Positions 11,722-23,400 of a DNA stretch of 37,500 nt are shown piece by piece. Both the position numbers and the translations under genes were made by a program. The notes below the pieces were generated by a model that saw only the letters and a program-made list of their open reading frames with translations, had not been told where the DNA came from and searched no databases. The DNA comes from Chrysomallon squamiferum (Eukaryota > Mollusca > Gastropoda > Neomphalida > Peltospiridae): contig CM022667.1 of assembly GCA_012295275.1 (NCBI GenBank), positions 6,847,832-6,885,331 of the forward strand, written 5' to 3'. How positions within the stretch are numbered: position 1 is the first letter of the stretch; every line of letters starts with the position of its first letter.

Positions 11722-12099
11722 ATTATTCTGCGTTTAAATGACATCACAGAAACATGATTTAAAAATTCAGATATTTGACAGAAATCACAAAGCAGATTAT
11801 TTCTCTGAGAGAAACATTCAATAAATGAATCAAACGTGACAATACAATATTTAACTTTTCACAAACAAAAGTGAATTTAAAACACAGAAAACACATCTCA
11901 ACCTGAACCAGAAACCTCTGACACTTTGTTAAATAAGTGTTTAACAAACTGTGTAAGTGTGCCAGGCTGGACTGTTAATTGTATGTAAATACCCGTATGC
12001 TAATTAAACAACTGATAACATCACCAGTGACTCTAAATGTGTTTCTGCAAAGAATACAAATTTACTCTTTGTTAATTACATAAAAATACTGCAGTTATA

Positions 12100-12290
12100 A
12101 TATTAATATTCACACCTGCAATATTAGTAACAACATTGCAGCTAATAATAACACTGTAACACTAACAATAACACCAAATCATTAATAGTAATGTTGTGAT
12201 GTTAATAATAATAATGTAACATTAGTAATAACACTGTAATGTTAACAGTAACGTTGTAATGTTAATGATAACATTTTGATATCAGAGGAA
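12100..12290. repeat. Degenerate AACATTGTAATGTTAATAATAAC-type repeats
   Basis: Imperfect copies of ACACTGTAATGTTAA and TAATAATAAC words that are also partly self-complementary. DNA from 12291 to 12790 is AT-rich and featureless to my reading. Confidence 0.55.
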
Positions 12291-12790
12291 TTAAAAAATA
12301 AATGAACTTTGTGAAGATGAAGAAATACAAATGTATTAAATATATATTTCTAATTGAATAGAAATATAATTTTATTCAGAACTGTTTTCAGAAAAACAAA
12401 AATAATGAAATACTATTTTAGAATCATAATTAATAATATGCCACATTATAAATATTGAATTACTCGAAATTAAATGAGTTAATTGGGGAATATGTAGGCC
12501 ATGTCTAAAATAGATAAGAAGATGAATTACAGGGTGTTTATTTATTTATAATTAAATGATGTTAACAATGAGAAGTGACATAAAACTATGATAAAAGAAA
12601 TGTATGTGTACAAATCTTCAGCAATTCATAATTATAAAAGTGTCACAGGTGACAAAGGTAAAACTCGTTAAGCAGGTATCACACCTGTCAGTGGTGGTTT
12701 CTGACTTTGTGATGTTTTCCTGTCAGTGAACAACAGCCTGGTTCAGAATCACTCAAGCGTGTCACCGAGTGTTCTCATACACACACAGTA

Positions 12791-12975
12791 CTTAACACAA
12801 CACAGTAAACATCCTGTGTTACCATGTAACACAACACATTAAACATCCTGTGTTACATGTAACACAACACATCAAGCATCCTGTGTTACCATTCAACACA
12901 ACACAGTAAACATCCTGTTATCATTCAACACAACACATTAAACATCCTGTGTTACATGTAACACAACACATTACA
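12791..12975. repeat. 35-38-bp minisatellite
   Basis: About five copies of a unit with AACACAACACATTAAACATC and CTGTGTTACATGT-like sequence. Confidence 0.85.
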
Positions 12976-13286
12976 TTTTTTCTTATCATTTAACATAAAA
13001 CAACAATAAGAATGCCTGTATTTCCGTATTGTTTTATTTTTGACGATTTAAAGTTCAATTTACTTAAATCGTTATTTTATGCAAGCAGAGAAAAACAAAT
13101 ATGTAACACTAGATTTTATAAGAAAATCAAATTCAGACGTAAGTTGTATTTGTGTGTCTGAATTTATGTGCTGCATGCATATCAAAAATATAAAGTCTTA
13201 TGTAAATACAAGCATATATATGTAATTCAGACACACTCAAACTTATACTCAGACGTATAGATGTTCATACTTACATTCATGTATAA

Positions 13287-13378
13287 ACACACCACACACA
13301 CACACACACACACACAACACACACACATATTTGAATATTCATGTTTTACAAACAGTAAACTGTACCTCAGTTATATTA

Positions 13379-13439
<61 letters not shown>

Positions 13440-13443
13440 TCTC
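13287..13443. repeat. CA and CT microsatellites
   Basis: A CA run (13287-13328) and a CT run (13381-13443) are separated by about 50 unique bases. Confidence 0.88.
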
Positions 13444-13699
13444 ATGTTTCTTTTCCTTTTTCTGGCTTTCTATTAAATTAAATTTGTTTATGTTTTTCTT
13501 TTTTTTTTAAAATCACTGTTTTTTTTCCAGTATACTTTTTTTCAGTTTCTGACTGTTGTTTTCTGCCAGTGAGTTAATTATGAAAATGTGGGCTTGCAGA
13601 GATGTTTGATTTTTATCTGATTTATTACTGTGATGACAAACACGCAGTGACAACCACCTGATTAACATTCCTACACAACATTGCTCACCTCACAGGTAG

Positions 13700-13990
13700 A
13701 CACTCGGGTCTAGGGGATCAAATCTCCTGCTTGGGGTAAACAGAGAAACACACCCAGCACTGATCTGTCAGTCCCATGTTCAAAACTTCTGACTGGTTGT
13801 GTCAAGTTACTAGGTGTAATTACAATCTGCTGGTTCTGAGTTCAGTTCTCGTGAAGGGGTACATCTGGTTATTAGATATAAATGTACATTCGCAGATACA
13901 ACCTATTGGACCTGAATTCACTTCACATATAATGTTATGTTCAATTATTATTAATGAATTTACCTGTGCAGGTATAATCTGTATGTTCTG
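13700..13990 (+). mobile_element. Possible SINE-like remnants
   Basis: GGTTCTGAGTTCAGTTCTC (near 13831) with GTTACTAGGTGTAAT upstream is related to the copy near 9.69 kb. Another tRNA-B-box-like word, GGGATCAAATCTCCT, near 13714 recurs as AGGATCAAATCTCCT near 19348. The block could be several old insertions. Evidence is limited to short shared words. Confidence 0.28.
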
Positions 13991-14299
13991 AGAACAATGT
14001 GGGATATAGCAATATATAAAATGTAATGCAAGTGTATCTTCAACCTCAGTGAAAGTAACACACACACACACAAACACACACACAGAGTTTATTTCCAAGT
14101 ATATGAGCAGAGCTGTTTTAAAACGAAATTACCTAAATCACGAAATAATTTAGATTTATTTGAGAAAGAAATTAAAGAAGATCTCTGTAATCTATATCTG
14201 CCTTGTTAATTTAGATTTTTTTGTTGTTGTTGTTTGTTGTTTTTGTAATTAATGAGTTAACCTGTTTTACAGTCATTAACACAGACTATAACACATACT

Positions 14300-14646
14300 G
14301 GCACATATGTGTGTGTGTGTTGTGTGTGTGTATTACAAATAAAAAATAAATTTAAAAAAAGTATTTATGCTACCCCAAAGACTCAGTCTGTATAATATAC
14401 TTGTTCTATGTTGAGATATGAGATATTAAAAAAAATTAAAATAAAAAATAAAAATAAAAATTAATTTTATATTTTAACATTAGTTTTTATTGGTTTAAAT
14501 GGAAATGGAATGACTGAAATCAGTGAAACAGTTGAACATGACATTTTTATTTCTATCAAAGTCTGGACTTTTATAAACACTCTGAATGTCCACTAATGTA
14601 TTTCTCTGTGTGTTTATTTTTTTCAGTGTCTGTGTGTGGATGTGTC

Positions 14647-14677
<31 letters not shown>

Positions 14678-14834
14678 TTACAGCTTTCTCTATGTTCTAG
14701 TATTTATGTGTATATGTGTGTGTCTGTGTTTATAAATGTGGGTGTACGTTTGTGTGTACATCTTTGTATGTTTGTTTTGTGTGTGTGTGTGTGTGTGTGT
14801 GTGTATCTGTATGTGTGTGTGTGTGTGTGTGTGT
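14300..14834. repeat. TG microsatellite cluster
   Basis: A short TG run near 14308-14331 and a compound TG/TGTATG block at about 14628-14834. AT-rich unique DNA lies between. Confidence 0.75.
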
Positions 14835-15359
14835 TCATAAAGGTATGTCTTTTTTGTTTCCTCTCATAAAGCTGTTTCAATCCTTCAATACAATTTGTTT
14901 TTTAATTTTTAATTTTATTTTGCTTAATAACAATAGCAAAAAAAAAAAAAATAAATAAATAGTAATAACATCAAAAAATTAATAAATTTTGTTAGGATAC
15001 TGTATAAAGATAAGGAAGACTTTACAAAAAAAAAAAAAAAAAATTTGACACATTTTCATTTACATAATTTCTCTTTCGAAAGAAGCAAATTAAAAAGTAA
15101 AAATAACTCAGACCCCTGACTGCAGTAAAGTCTGTAAGAGAGTAAAAACATAACTCAGTCTGTCCCAACAATGACTGCTTCTTCAAACAAAATACTGAAA
15201 CAGAAAACACACGTTTCAGTTAAACAACCATAACAACAACAACAGCAATGATGTAAAACCACAGTAACAGTAATAACAATGACAAAAATAACACAACAAT
15301 AAAAATTAAAAAAACATTTTAAAATTAAAAAAAAAAAAAAAAAAACTCTTCCCACCTTC
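14835..15359. other. A/T-rich DNA with poly(A) runs
   Basis: Poly(A) runs near 14939, 15026 and 15328; the rest is unique. Minus-strand ORFs are compositional. Confidence 0.55.
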
Positions 15360-16020
15360 AAAAATACAAAAACAATACTGAAAACCACAAAATACATTTT
15401 ACAACAAAATGTAAAAACATTCACAAAATACTGAAAAACACACATTTTACAAAAATACTGTAACATTCACAAAATAAATACTGAAAACACACATTTTACA
15501 ACTTGTAACATTCACAAAATACTGAAAAACACACATTTTTTTACAACTTTTCACAAAATACTGAAAACATTCACAAAATACTGAAAAACACAAAACTTTT
15601 TCACAACTTGTAACACTCACAAAATACTGAAAAACACACATTTTACAACTTGTAACATTCACAAAAAAAACAACAAATCAAAATACTGAAAACACACATT
15701 TTTACATTCCAAAATACTCCAGTGCAGTATCTCTCCATTTATCATAGCTGACTTGTCGCCAAACACACATTTTACAACTTGTAACATTGACAAAGATGGA
15801 CGGAGGACATGTGAAAACTTTTACAACTTGGGCAAAATACTGAAAACACACATTTTACAACTGCTGCTAGGTAATCTGAAAAACATTTTAAAGTTTTGAG
15901 AGAAAAAACACATTTTACAAAACAAAAATACTGAAAAACACAAGCCGCCGTTGCCATGGTGTTCAGTTGATGGATGGTGCAACATTTTACAACTTGTAAC
16001 ATTCACAAAATACTGACACC
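15360..16020. repeat. 42-bp minisatellite with unique interruptions
   Basis: About a dozen full or partial copies of a unit combining ACAAAATACTGAAAAACACA, CATTTTACAACTTGTAACAT and TC. In the second half, copies are separated by unrelated, more GC-rich pieces, including GATGGACGGAGGAC (15795) and GCCGCCGTTGCCATGG (near 15944). Confidence 0.85.
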
Positions 16021-16236
16021 AGTGAGTGATTCTAGATTTTATATCTTATGATGTGAAAATACAAAACACACATTTCCCCAGTCCAAGATGGATGCCGTCT
16101 GTCAGAATCAGTCATCTAGTGAAAAAACACACCACCTAACAGCCTGACTCCTTTCATGGACGGAGGACGTCAGCAGGTAATCACAAAAAACCTCTCTTCA
16201 CACAGCCACACAGACAGATTTTACATGATGTGAAAC

Positions 16237-16381
16237 ACAGACACACAGACACACACACAAACACACACAGCACACACACACACACAGCAGTCGAAAACCT
16301 CTCACACACACACAGACATACACACAGACACACAGACACACACACAGACACACAGACATACACACACAGACATACACACAG

Positions 16382-16415
<34 letters not shown>

Positions 16416-16475
16416 ACACACAGACACAGACAGACACTTTTATGTATATAATGTATAATGTGTGTGTGTGTGTGT
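16237..16475. repeat. CA/CAGA microsatellite
   Basis: ACAC/CAGA units over about 200 bases, then a short TG run. DNA at 16476-16845 is unique without supported features. Confidence 0.85.
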
Positions 16476-16846
16476 ACATAACATATAGTCATATATATTT
16501 ATATTACCTGACTGCTTTTATGAGAAAAACAAATAAAATAATTATAACACTGTTTTCTACAGAAAAGTGTTTTTTTTAAACATTGTTTTTGTACTGCACT
16601 GCTCTGATGTGAGGTGACAGTGAAGACTCACAAGAGTTCTACAAGTCACATCTCCTCACTCACAGGTCCCAGTCTGCTTACTGTCTCAGTTTAGATAATT
16701 CCCACTATCAACCACTTCTCCAGCAACAGGTGTGCTTCAAGTACTAATCAACCGATCATCACTAATCCAACAATTTAAGTAGTTGTCACTAATCCAATGT
16801 ACTATCAGTAATGTAGTTGTCTAATTTCCCTAACTAACACACATAA

Positions 16847-17366
16847 CTTGTACAGATCTACATTAACACACACTGTGTATTGTACAGATCTACATTAACA
16901 CACACTGTATATTTTACAGATCTATGTTAACACACACTGTATATTGTACAGATCTACATTAACACACACTGTGTATTGTACAGATCTACATTAACACACA
17001 CTGTGTATTGTACAGATCTACATTAACACACACTGTATATTGTACAGATCTACATTAACACACACTGTGTATTGTACAGATCTACATTAACACACACTGT
17101 GTATTGTACAGATCTATGTTAACACAGTGTATTGTACAGATCTACATTAACACACACTGTATATTTTACAGATCTACATTAACACACACTGTGTATTGTA
17201 CAGATCTATGTTAACACAGTGTATTGTACAGTCTACATTCACACTGTGTATTGTACAGATCTACATTAACACACACTGTGTATTGTACAGATCTACATTA
17301 ACACACACTGTATATTGTACAGATCTACATTAACACACACTGTGTATTGTACAGTCTATGTTAACA
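16847..17366. repeat. 32-bp satellite array
   Basis: About sixteen copies of a 32-bp unit combining TGTACAGATCTACATTAACA and CACACTGTGTAT. Variants (TTTTACAGATCT, TATGTTAACACAG) are interspersed. Each unit contains the overlapping palindromes TGTACA and AGATCT. Confidence 0.93.
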
Positions 17367-17439
17367 CGCTGTGTATGCTAATTGTACAGGCTGTGTTACA
17401 GAGATATACAACAGCAGCTGTTTAAGATGAAATGTAAAA

Positions 17440-17700
17440 TAGAATTATCTTGTATGCAGGACGGTGATGTATTCCTCAAACAGACACCTGGGGAAATCAG
17501 GCTCCAACACAACAGATAAACCAATGTCTGCTGACCACTGGGTGGACAAAGCTTCGGCCGTCAACCGTCTAGTCATCTTAGATAAAGCCTATCAATCAGC
17601 TGACCTGACATGACCTTCCCACTTGCGTAAGGTCAAAGTACAACAGCCTAAAGGTCAGACAGGACAAAGGAAGCTGGTTAGCTGAGGTCACTGATTGTAA
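17440..17700. promoter_or_regulatory. Nuclear-receptor-like half-site cluster, candidate enhancer
   Basis: Unique DNA after the 32-bp satellite. AGGTCA half-sites occur on the minus strand at 17601-17606 and 17611-17616 (direct repeat with 4-base spacer) and on the plus strand at 17630-17635, 17652-17657 and 17685-17690. ATCAATCAGCTGAC (17591-17604) shares CAGCTGATTGA with the island near 28.7 kb. Confidence 0.4.
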
Positions 17701-17739
17701 AACTGTTGTCTTAACTTTTTACTTATGTAAACCTTTAAC

Positions 17740-18145
17740 AGTGTTGTTGTTGCTGTAGTAGTTGTAGTAGAGGTAGACTTTATTGCTGTAGTTGTTGTTG
17801 TTGAAGTAGAGATATTTATTACTATAGTAATAGTGGTGGCAGTCAGTGTTGATTAGTAATGGTAATTGAGGTAGTAGTGATGGTTGATGTTGTAGTTGTA
17901 ACTGTAGTTGAAGTAGTGGTCGTCACTAGTAATTACTCTAGTATACATATATGTATGTAACTCATTGACAATAGAAATAATAATAGTAGTTCCAATAGTA
18001 GTAGTAGTAGTTGTAGTAGTAGTAGTAGTAGTAGTAGCATAGTAAAGATGTATGTGTGTAATTTCATTGATAAGAGTAGAATTAATAGTAGCAGTAGTCC
18101 GAAAATTGTAGTAGTACTTCCAGAAGTAGTAGTAGTAGTAGTAGA
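17740..18145. repeat. GTA/GTT/GTG trinucleotide tracts
   Basis: Interrupted GTN repeats with purer GTA runs at about 17998-18036 and 18124-18143. Minus-strand Thr/Tyr-rich ORFs are artefacts. Confidence 0.8.
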
Positions 18146-18269
18146 AAAAATAAAAATGAAAAGACATCTTAAATTTATGCAACTGATTTTAAGACAGCTT
18201 TTACTATCCTGATGAACTGCCATTACTTCAATGTGAACAGAATTATTAACAACCTTTCAAAAAAAGTAG

Positions 18270-18510
18270 CTAACTAACCAAGTTAACACGGACCCTGCTT
18301 TAACATTTAGTCAGTGATTAACATGTACAAGTTTGAGATTTGTGGTTAAACACAGCAGAGCTGTGTAGTATTAATTAATTATTAACAATGGCTTTTGTAC
18401 AATTAAACAATAGTTATTGACAATGGAATTCATACAATTAAAACAATGGAGTGGGCTACTATCAAACAAATTAACACAACTCCATTGTCTACCTGACTGA
18501 TTCATGCATG
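18270..18510. promoter_or_regulatory. SOX-like site cluster, candidate enhancer
   Basis: ACAATGG-type sites at 18384-18391, 18419-18426 and 18442-18449, and CCATTGT at 18482-18488, all within 105 bases. TTAATTAATTATTAA-type homeodomain words and ATGCAT lie nearby. Unique, non-coding sequence. Confidence 0.4.
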
Positions 18511-18861
18511 ATATTAACCATCTGTCTGTCTGTCTGTCGAGATTTTATTCTCATTTTAATCTGTTCAACTTTAATTCAGGAACTTGTAAAAAAAAAAAAA
18601 AAAAAAAAGGAAAAGAAAAAGAAAGACAACAAATAATAAAAACAATACATAATTAAATAAGAAGAAGAAAGAAAGACTGTGTCTGATTGATAATGTTTAG
18701 CCTGGAGACAGTTTAAATTCATCACACCTTTGAGAACACTGTACATGACCTTCACCTTCAGTGATTAATGTCTTCGTCTTGCCTGTTTTTCCACTGACGT
18801 CCCACATGAGCACAACTACATGAGTGGCAGCTCCATCATCCTTTACTGCCTGACAGCTTGA

Positions 18862-19246
18862 TGTGAAAATTTACATCACACACTGAAACATGTGTGTTAT
18901 CTTAGATATCTGTCACACAGTCATATATTACATAGTTATATTACATAGTTATATTACATTGTTATATAATACAATGTGAAAATTTACATCACACTGAAAT
19001 ATGTGTGTTATCTTACATATCTGTTACACAGTCATATATTACATAGTTATATTATATAGTTATATAATACAATGTGAAAATTTACATCACACTGAAATGT
19101 GTTATCTTAGATATCACTTACATTTTACACAGTCATATATCACACAGTTATATATTACATATTTATTTTACATACTGCACAGTTATTATAAATATTACAT
19201 AGTTATATTTTACATAGTTATATATTACATAGTTATATATTACACT
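18862..19246. repeat. 98-113-bp tandem repeat with TTACATAGTTATAT sub-repeats
   Basis: Three units begin GTGAAAATTTACATCACA at 18863, 18976 and 19074. Each ends in a variable number of TTACATAGTTATA copies, which explains the length differences. The third decays to 19246. Confidence 0.87.
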
Positions 19247-20089
19247 GTTTGCAACACAAAGATGTTTTACTCTGAACAGATCAGTCTGGTTTGTTTCAGT
19301 AGAAAGAAGTTGTAGCTAATTATTACAACTGCAGATCTGAGAAAAACAGGATCAAATCTCCTCAGTGTGCCTTTTCCCATTCTAGAAAGAATCTCACAAA
19401 ATGTTTATCTGTGACTGTGTTAATGTGCACATATAAACGTATCGTATGTATGAATGTTGTATAATACACATTTCTTATTGTGTATGTGATTCCACATACA
19501 CAGATTTTGTGTCTGTTGTACGTGTACATAACTGTGTATGTGTATGTTGGTGAGTATTTATTTTGTGTATTTGTTATACGTGTATCTGTCAAAGATCACT
19601 GTTGTTGTTGTTGTGACCTATGAGAAATTGAAGGAGAGGAATTTTCTCAACTATGTCACTGAGAAAAACATCACTGACACCTAGCAATTGTTAATAATAA
19701 ATGTATTGTTAACACTCATTATTCTCGTCTAATTATCTCAACACATTTTTTAAAAACATTTTTCTTCTTTATATTTATTTCTTTTTTGTGTTTTTCTTTC
19801 ATTTCAATTTACACAAAGGTAAAGCAGTGACATTTTCAATTCATTTAACCTGGCCACTATAATTAATAATTTAAAGCCATAGAAATAAATAAAATAAATG
19901 TGTTTATCACACATATATGAAATATGCATGTGCATGTTTGTGTGTGTCCCTGCATGAGTGTGTATTTTATATGTGATGCATGTTCATATGCATCTATGTA
20001 TGTATGTATATACATACGTATGCATGCATGTATATATGTGTGTATGTATGTGTCTGAGTGTGTGTATATGTATATAAAGAGCACTTATG
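19247..20089. other. AT-rich DNA, nothing supported
   Basis: Unique sequence with TATG/TGCATG-rich DNA from about 19920. No gene recognised. Confidence 0.55.
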
Positions 20090-20211
20090 TGTGCGTGTGT
20101 GTGTGTGTGCAGTGTATATAAATATATGTATGTGTTTGTGTGTGTGTGTGTGTGTGTATATAAATATATGTATGTGTTTGTGTGTGTGTGTGTGCAGTGT
20201 ATATAAATATA

Positions 20212-20251
<40 letters not shown>

Positions 20252-20355
20252 GTATATAAATATATGTAAGTGTGTGTGTGTGTGTGTGTGCAGTGTATAT
20301 AAATATATTATGTGTGTATAAATGTGTGTGCAGTGTATATAAATATATATATATA

Positions 20356-20399
<44 letters not shown>

Positions 20400-20536
20400 A
20401 ATATATGTATGTGTTTGTGTGTGTGTGTGTGTGTGTATATAAATATATGTATGTGTGTGTGTGTGCAGTGTATATAAATAAATATATGTATGTGTGTGTG
20501 TGTGTGTGTGTGCAGTGTATATAAATATATGTGTGT

Positions 20537-20570
<34 letters not shown>

Positions 20571-20743
20571 AATATATGTATGTGTTTGTGTGTGTGTGTG
20601 TGTGCAGTGTATATAAATATATGTATGTGTTTGTGTTTGTGTGTGTGCAGTGTATATATATAAATATATGTATGTTTGTGTGTGTGTGTGTGTGTGTATA
20701 TAAATATATGTATGTGTGTGTGTGTGTGTGTGTGTGTGCAGTG

Positions 20744-20790
<47 letters not shown>

Positions 20791-20869
20791 ATATGTATAT
20801 AAATGTGCAGTGTATGTATATGTGTTTGTGTGTGTGTGTGTGTGTGTATATAAATATATGTATGTGTGT

Positions 20870-20901
<32 letters not shown>

Positions 20902-20967
20902 AATATATGTATGTGTATGTGTGTGTGTGTGTGTGTGTGTGTATATAAATATATGTATGTGTGTGTG

Positions 20968-21004
<37 letters not shown>

Positions 21005-21269
21005 AATATATGTATGTGTTTGTGTGTGTGTGTGTATATAAATATATGTATGTGTATGTGTGTGTGTGTGTGTGTGCAGTGTATATAAATATATGTATGT
21101 GTATGTGTGTGTGTGTGTGTGTGTATATATATAAATATATGTATATATGTGTGTGTGTGTGTGTGTGTGTGCATATAAATATATGTATGTGTGTGTGTGT
21201 GTGTGTGTGTGCAGTGTATATAAATATATGTATGTGTATGTGTGTGCAGTGTATATAAATATATATGTA

Positions 21270-21317
<48 letters not shown>

Positions 21318-21508
21318 AATATATGTATGTGTGTGTGTGTGTGTGTGTGTGTATATAAATATATGTATGTGTATGTGTGTGTGTGTGTGTGTGTGCAGTG
21401 TATATAAATATATGTATGTGTATGTGTGTGTGTGTGTGTGCAGTGTATATAAATATATGCATGTGTTTGTGTGTGTGTGTGTGCAGTGTATATAAATATA
21501 TGTATGTG
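20090..21508. repeat. 1.4-kb compound TG / TATAAATATATGTATG array
   Basis: About thirty copies of TATATAAATATATGTATG separated by TG runs of 10-50 bases, often with GCAGTG before the TATA word. TG length is the main variable. The 476- and 384-codon minus-strand ORFs through it encode only His/Thr/Ile/Tyr repeats and are not genes. Confidence 0.93.
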
Positions 21509-21689
21509 TTTTCACGAATAGACAGATATAGATGTGTTTGAAATAAGTAATAAAGGAAACATAAATAAATAAATAAATAAATACGTAAATAAATAAACAG
21601 GCAGATAGGTAAATAAATACATAAAGAAGTAAAAAATGAGAAAACGGACAGACTGACTGACAGACAGATAAAGGAGCGGAGAGATGTGG

Positions 21690-22060
21690 AGAGATGACAG
21701 GCTGTAATTAAGCAGTGTATCTGTGGGGGAAGAGCTGTAGGACGCCAGTGTGTGTATCAAATCTTGACAAGTGACATGAGTTATGTCTTCCCATCATGCC
21801 TGGCGTCAGCCTCATTATCATCATCAGTGAAAAAAATATTTAAAAAAAAAAAAAAAAAAAAATGGCAGCAGGATACATGAAGGAATTTAAAAACAAACAG
21901 CAGCATGGAGTGACATAAGAAGTGAATATGATGCTTCGTCATAGATGATGAATTGGCAGGCGGCTCACTGGCGAGGCTGTGGCTGCGAGGCTGTTTACAT
22001 TCGTCTCTTATCACAGTGTTTCTTCACACACAATTAATTAGCCATTCTTCTCCAACCTTT
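21690..22060. promoter_or_regulatory. Motif-bearing island, candidate enhancer
   Basis: Normal-complexity sequence directly after the TG/TATAAATA array, interrupted by a poly(A) run at about 21841-21862. It contains GCTGTAATTAAGC, paired TGACA words near 21765-21775 and a CCTGGCGTCAGCCTCATT (21799-21816) resembling the 18-bp box of the island near 6 kb. A 77-codon minus-strand ORF here has no domain. Confidence 0.3.
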
Positions 22061-22640
22061 GTTTTCCTCAACTCTGCTTGTTGAGAAAATACAGTTAATT
22101 GTAGGTGTGTTTTTCATTTTGCTCATCAACCAGTTTTATAACAGTGTGATGTAAAATACTGAGTCACTGATTTTCCTGTTCCAAACACACTGTACGTACT
22201 GAATTACTGGTTTTCCTGTTCCAAACACACTGAATTACTGCTCCGAATAGTAATAAGTATTTCAATCATTTTAAACCAGTGTTATGTTCTCTGCCAAGTT
22301 AATTACCTTCCATTCTAAACAGAGTTTATAACAACACGTAACAGCTGTAAATAATCACTTGTCTGAGTTATTAGTTTTACCATTCCAAACACCTCAACAA
22401 CTTCAAACATCATCATCACCACTACAACGACATGCACCACTAGTGTTAAAGATACTACTGCCATGACTACTAGCTCCCAATAATTTTTTTGTCATCATCA
22501 AGATGATCATCATTTAGAACCAGCAACAAAAAGAAATAATCATTCTGTTACTTACGTGAGTGTCACACGTCTGCTGATCAAAGAGTAAAAAGTGAACTCA
22601 CACCTGGGACAGATCCTCCCACTTCTATCTCTTCATATAT
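22061..22640. other. Unique DNA with a 40-bp duplication
   Basis: Two tandem copies of a unit with TTTTCCTGTTCCAAACACAC lie about 40 bases apart near 22158-22240. Otherwise no supported feature. Confidence 0.6.
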
Positions 22641-22758
22641 AAATATTTATAGACAGACAGACAGACGTACAGGCCAAGAAACTCAATACAGGATGATACA
22701 CACATAAAATTTGTTATGTATATAAAACATCTATAAAAATGCATATTTGTCTGTATGT

Positions 22759-22759
<1 letters not shown>

Positions 22760-22807
<48 letters not shown>

Positions 22808-23045
22808 TATATGCATATACACACACATGCATAATATATACATGCTCATACACAGATATACAAAATAAATACAAACATGCATACATACATACAGACATGG
22901 ACATAGACAAACAAATACAGATATTTATTTACATAAATTCTCCATGAATCAAACAACATTATTTAGTTTTTAGAACATTTTTCTTTTGTTTGTTTATTTG
23001 TTTATTTGTTTATTTATTTAGTTAGTTATTTAGTTAGTTAGTTGT
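22760..23045. repeat. CA microsatellite and TTTA/GTTA tract
   Basis: A CA run at 22760-22803, CATA-rich sequence, and TTTG/TTTA/GTTA repeats at 22988-23045. Confidence 0.8.
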
Positions 23046-23079
23046 TTTTTGTGTGTTTGTTGTTGCTCTTTAAATAAGA

Positions 23080-23400
23080 CATTCTGTGTAAAAGAAACAT
23101 TTTTTGAGCTGTCACGTCAGAGTAGATGCGTGAGATGAAATGATTTGTGACGTGTTCGACGTACTTCACGTAATTGACTGCGACACTGTCAGAAAACATC
23201 AGCGAGCAGTCGAGGAAGAGCAAATTTAATTCCTGCCAACTGACGGGGAGAGAGAGAGCTGTCAGAATTGTTTACAGCCATTTTTTTATTTATCTGACAC
23301 TCTTCTGTCTGCAGCAAACAATTTCTTTTCTAAACAACACAGCAGCAGCAGAATGCTGCAGAATAAAAGAGCCAAGATTAAAATTTAACTGGTGAACATT
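23080..23400. promoter_or_regulatory. CRE-like island, candidate regulatory element
   Basis: CpG-containing unique DNA with TCACGTCA (23112-23119), TGACGTGT (23148-23155), CGACGTAC and TTCACGTAA just after, then a TTTAATT word and a run of CAG triplets near 23341. Open frames of 61-73 codons on both strands show no domain. Confidence 0.3.

Noticed and set aside
16847-17366. Regular 32-bp repeats reminiscent of a CRISPR array
   Set aside because: The units are directly tandem without unique spacers, and the genome context is eukaryotic.
17867-17877. TGAGGTAGTAG, identical to the 5' part of let-7
   Set aside because: It lies in a GTA/GTT repeat tract, the mature sequence does not continue and no hairpin partner is evident.
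20085-21515. 476- and 384-codon minus-strand ORFs
   Set aside because: They encode only His-Thr and Ile-Tyr runs from the CA/TATA array, with parallel ORFs in other frames and no unique sequence.
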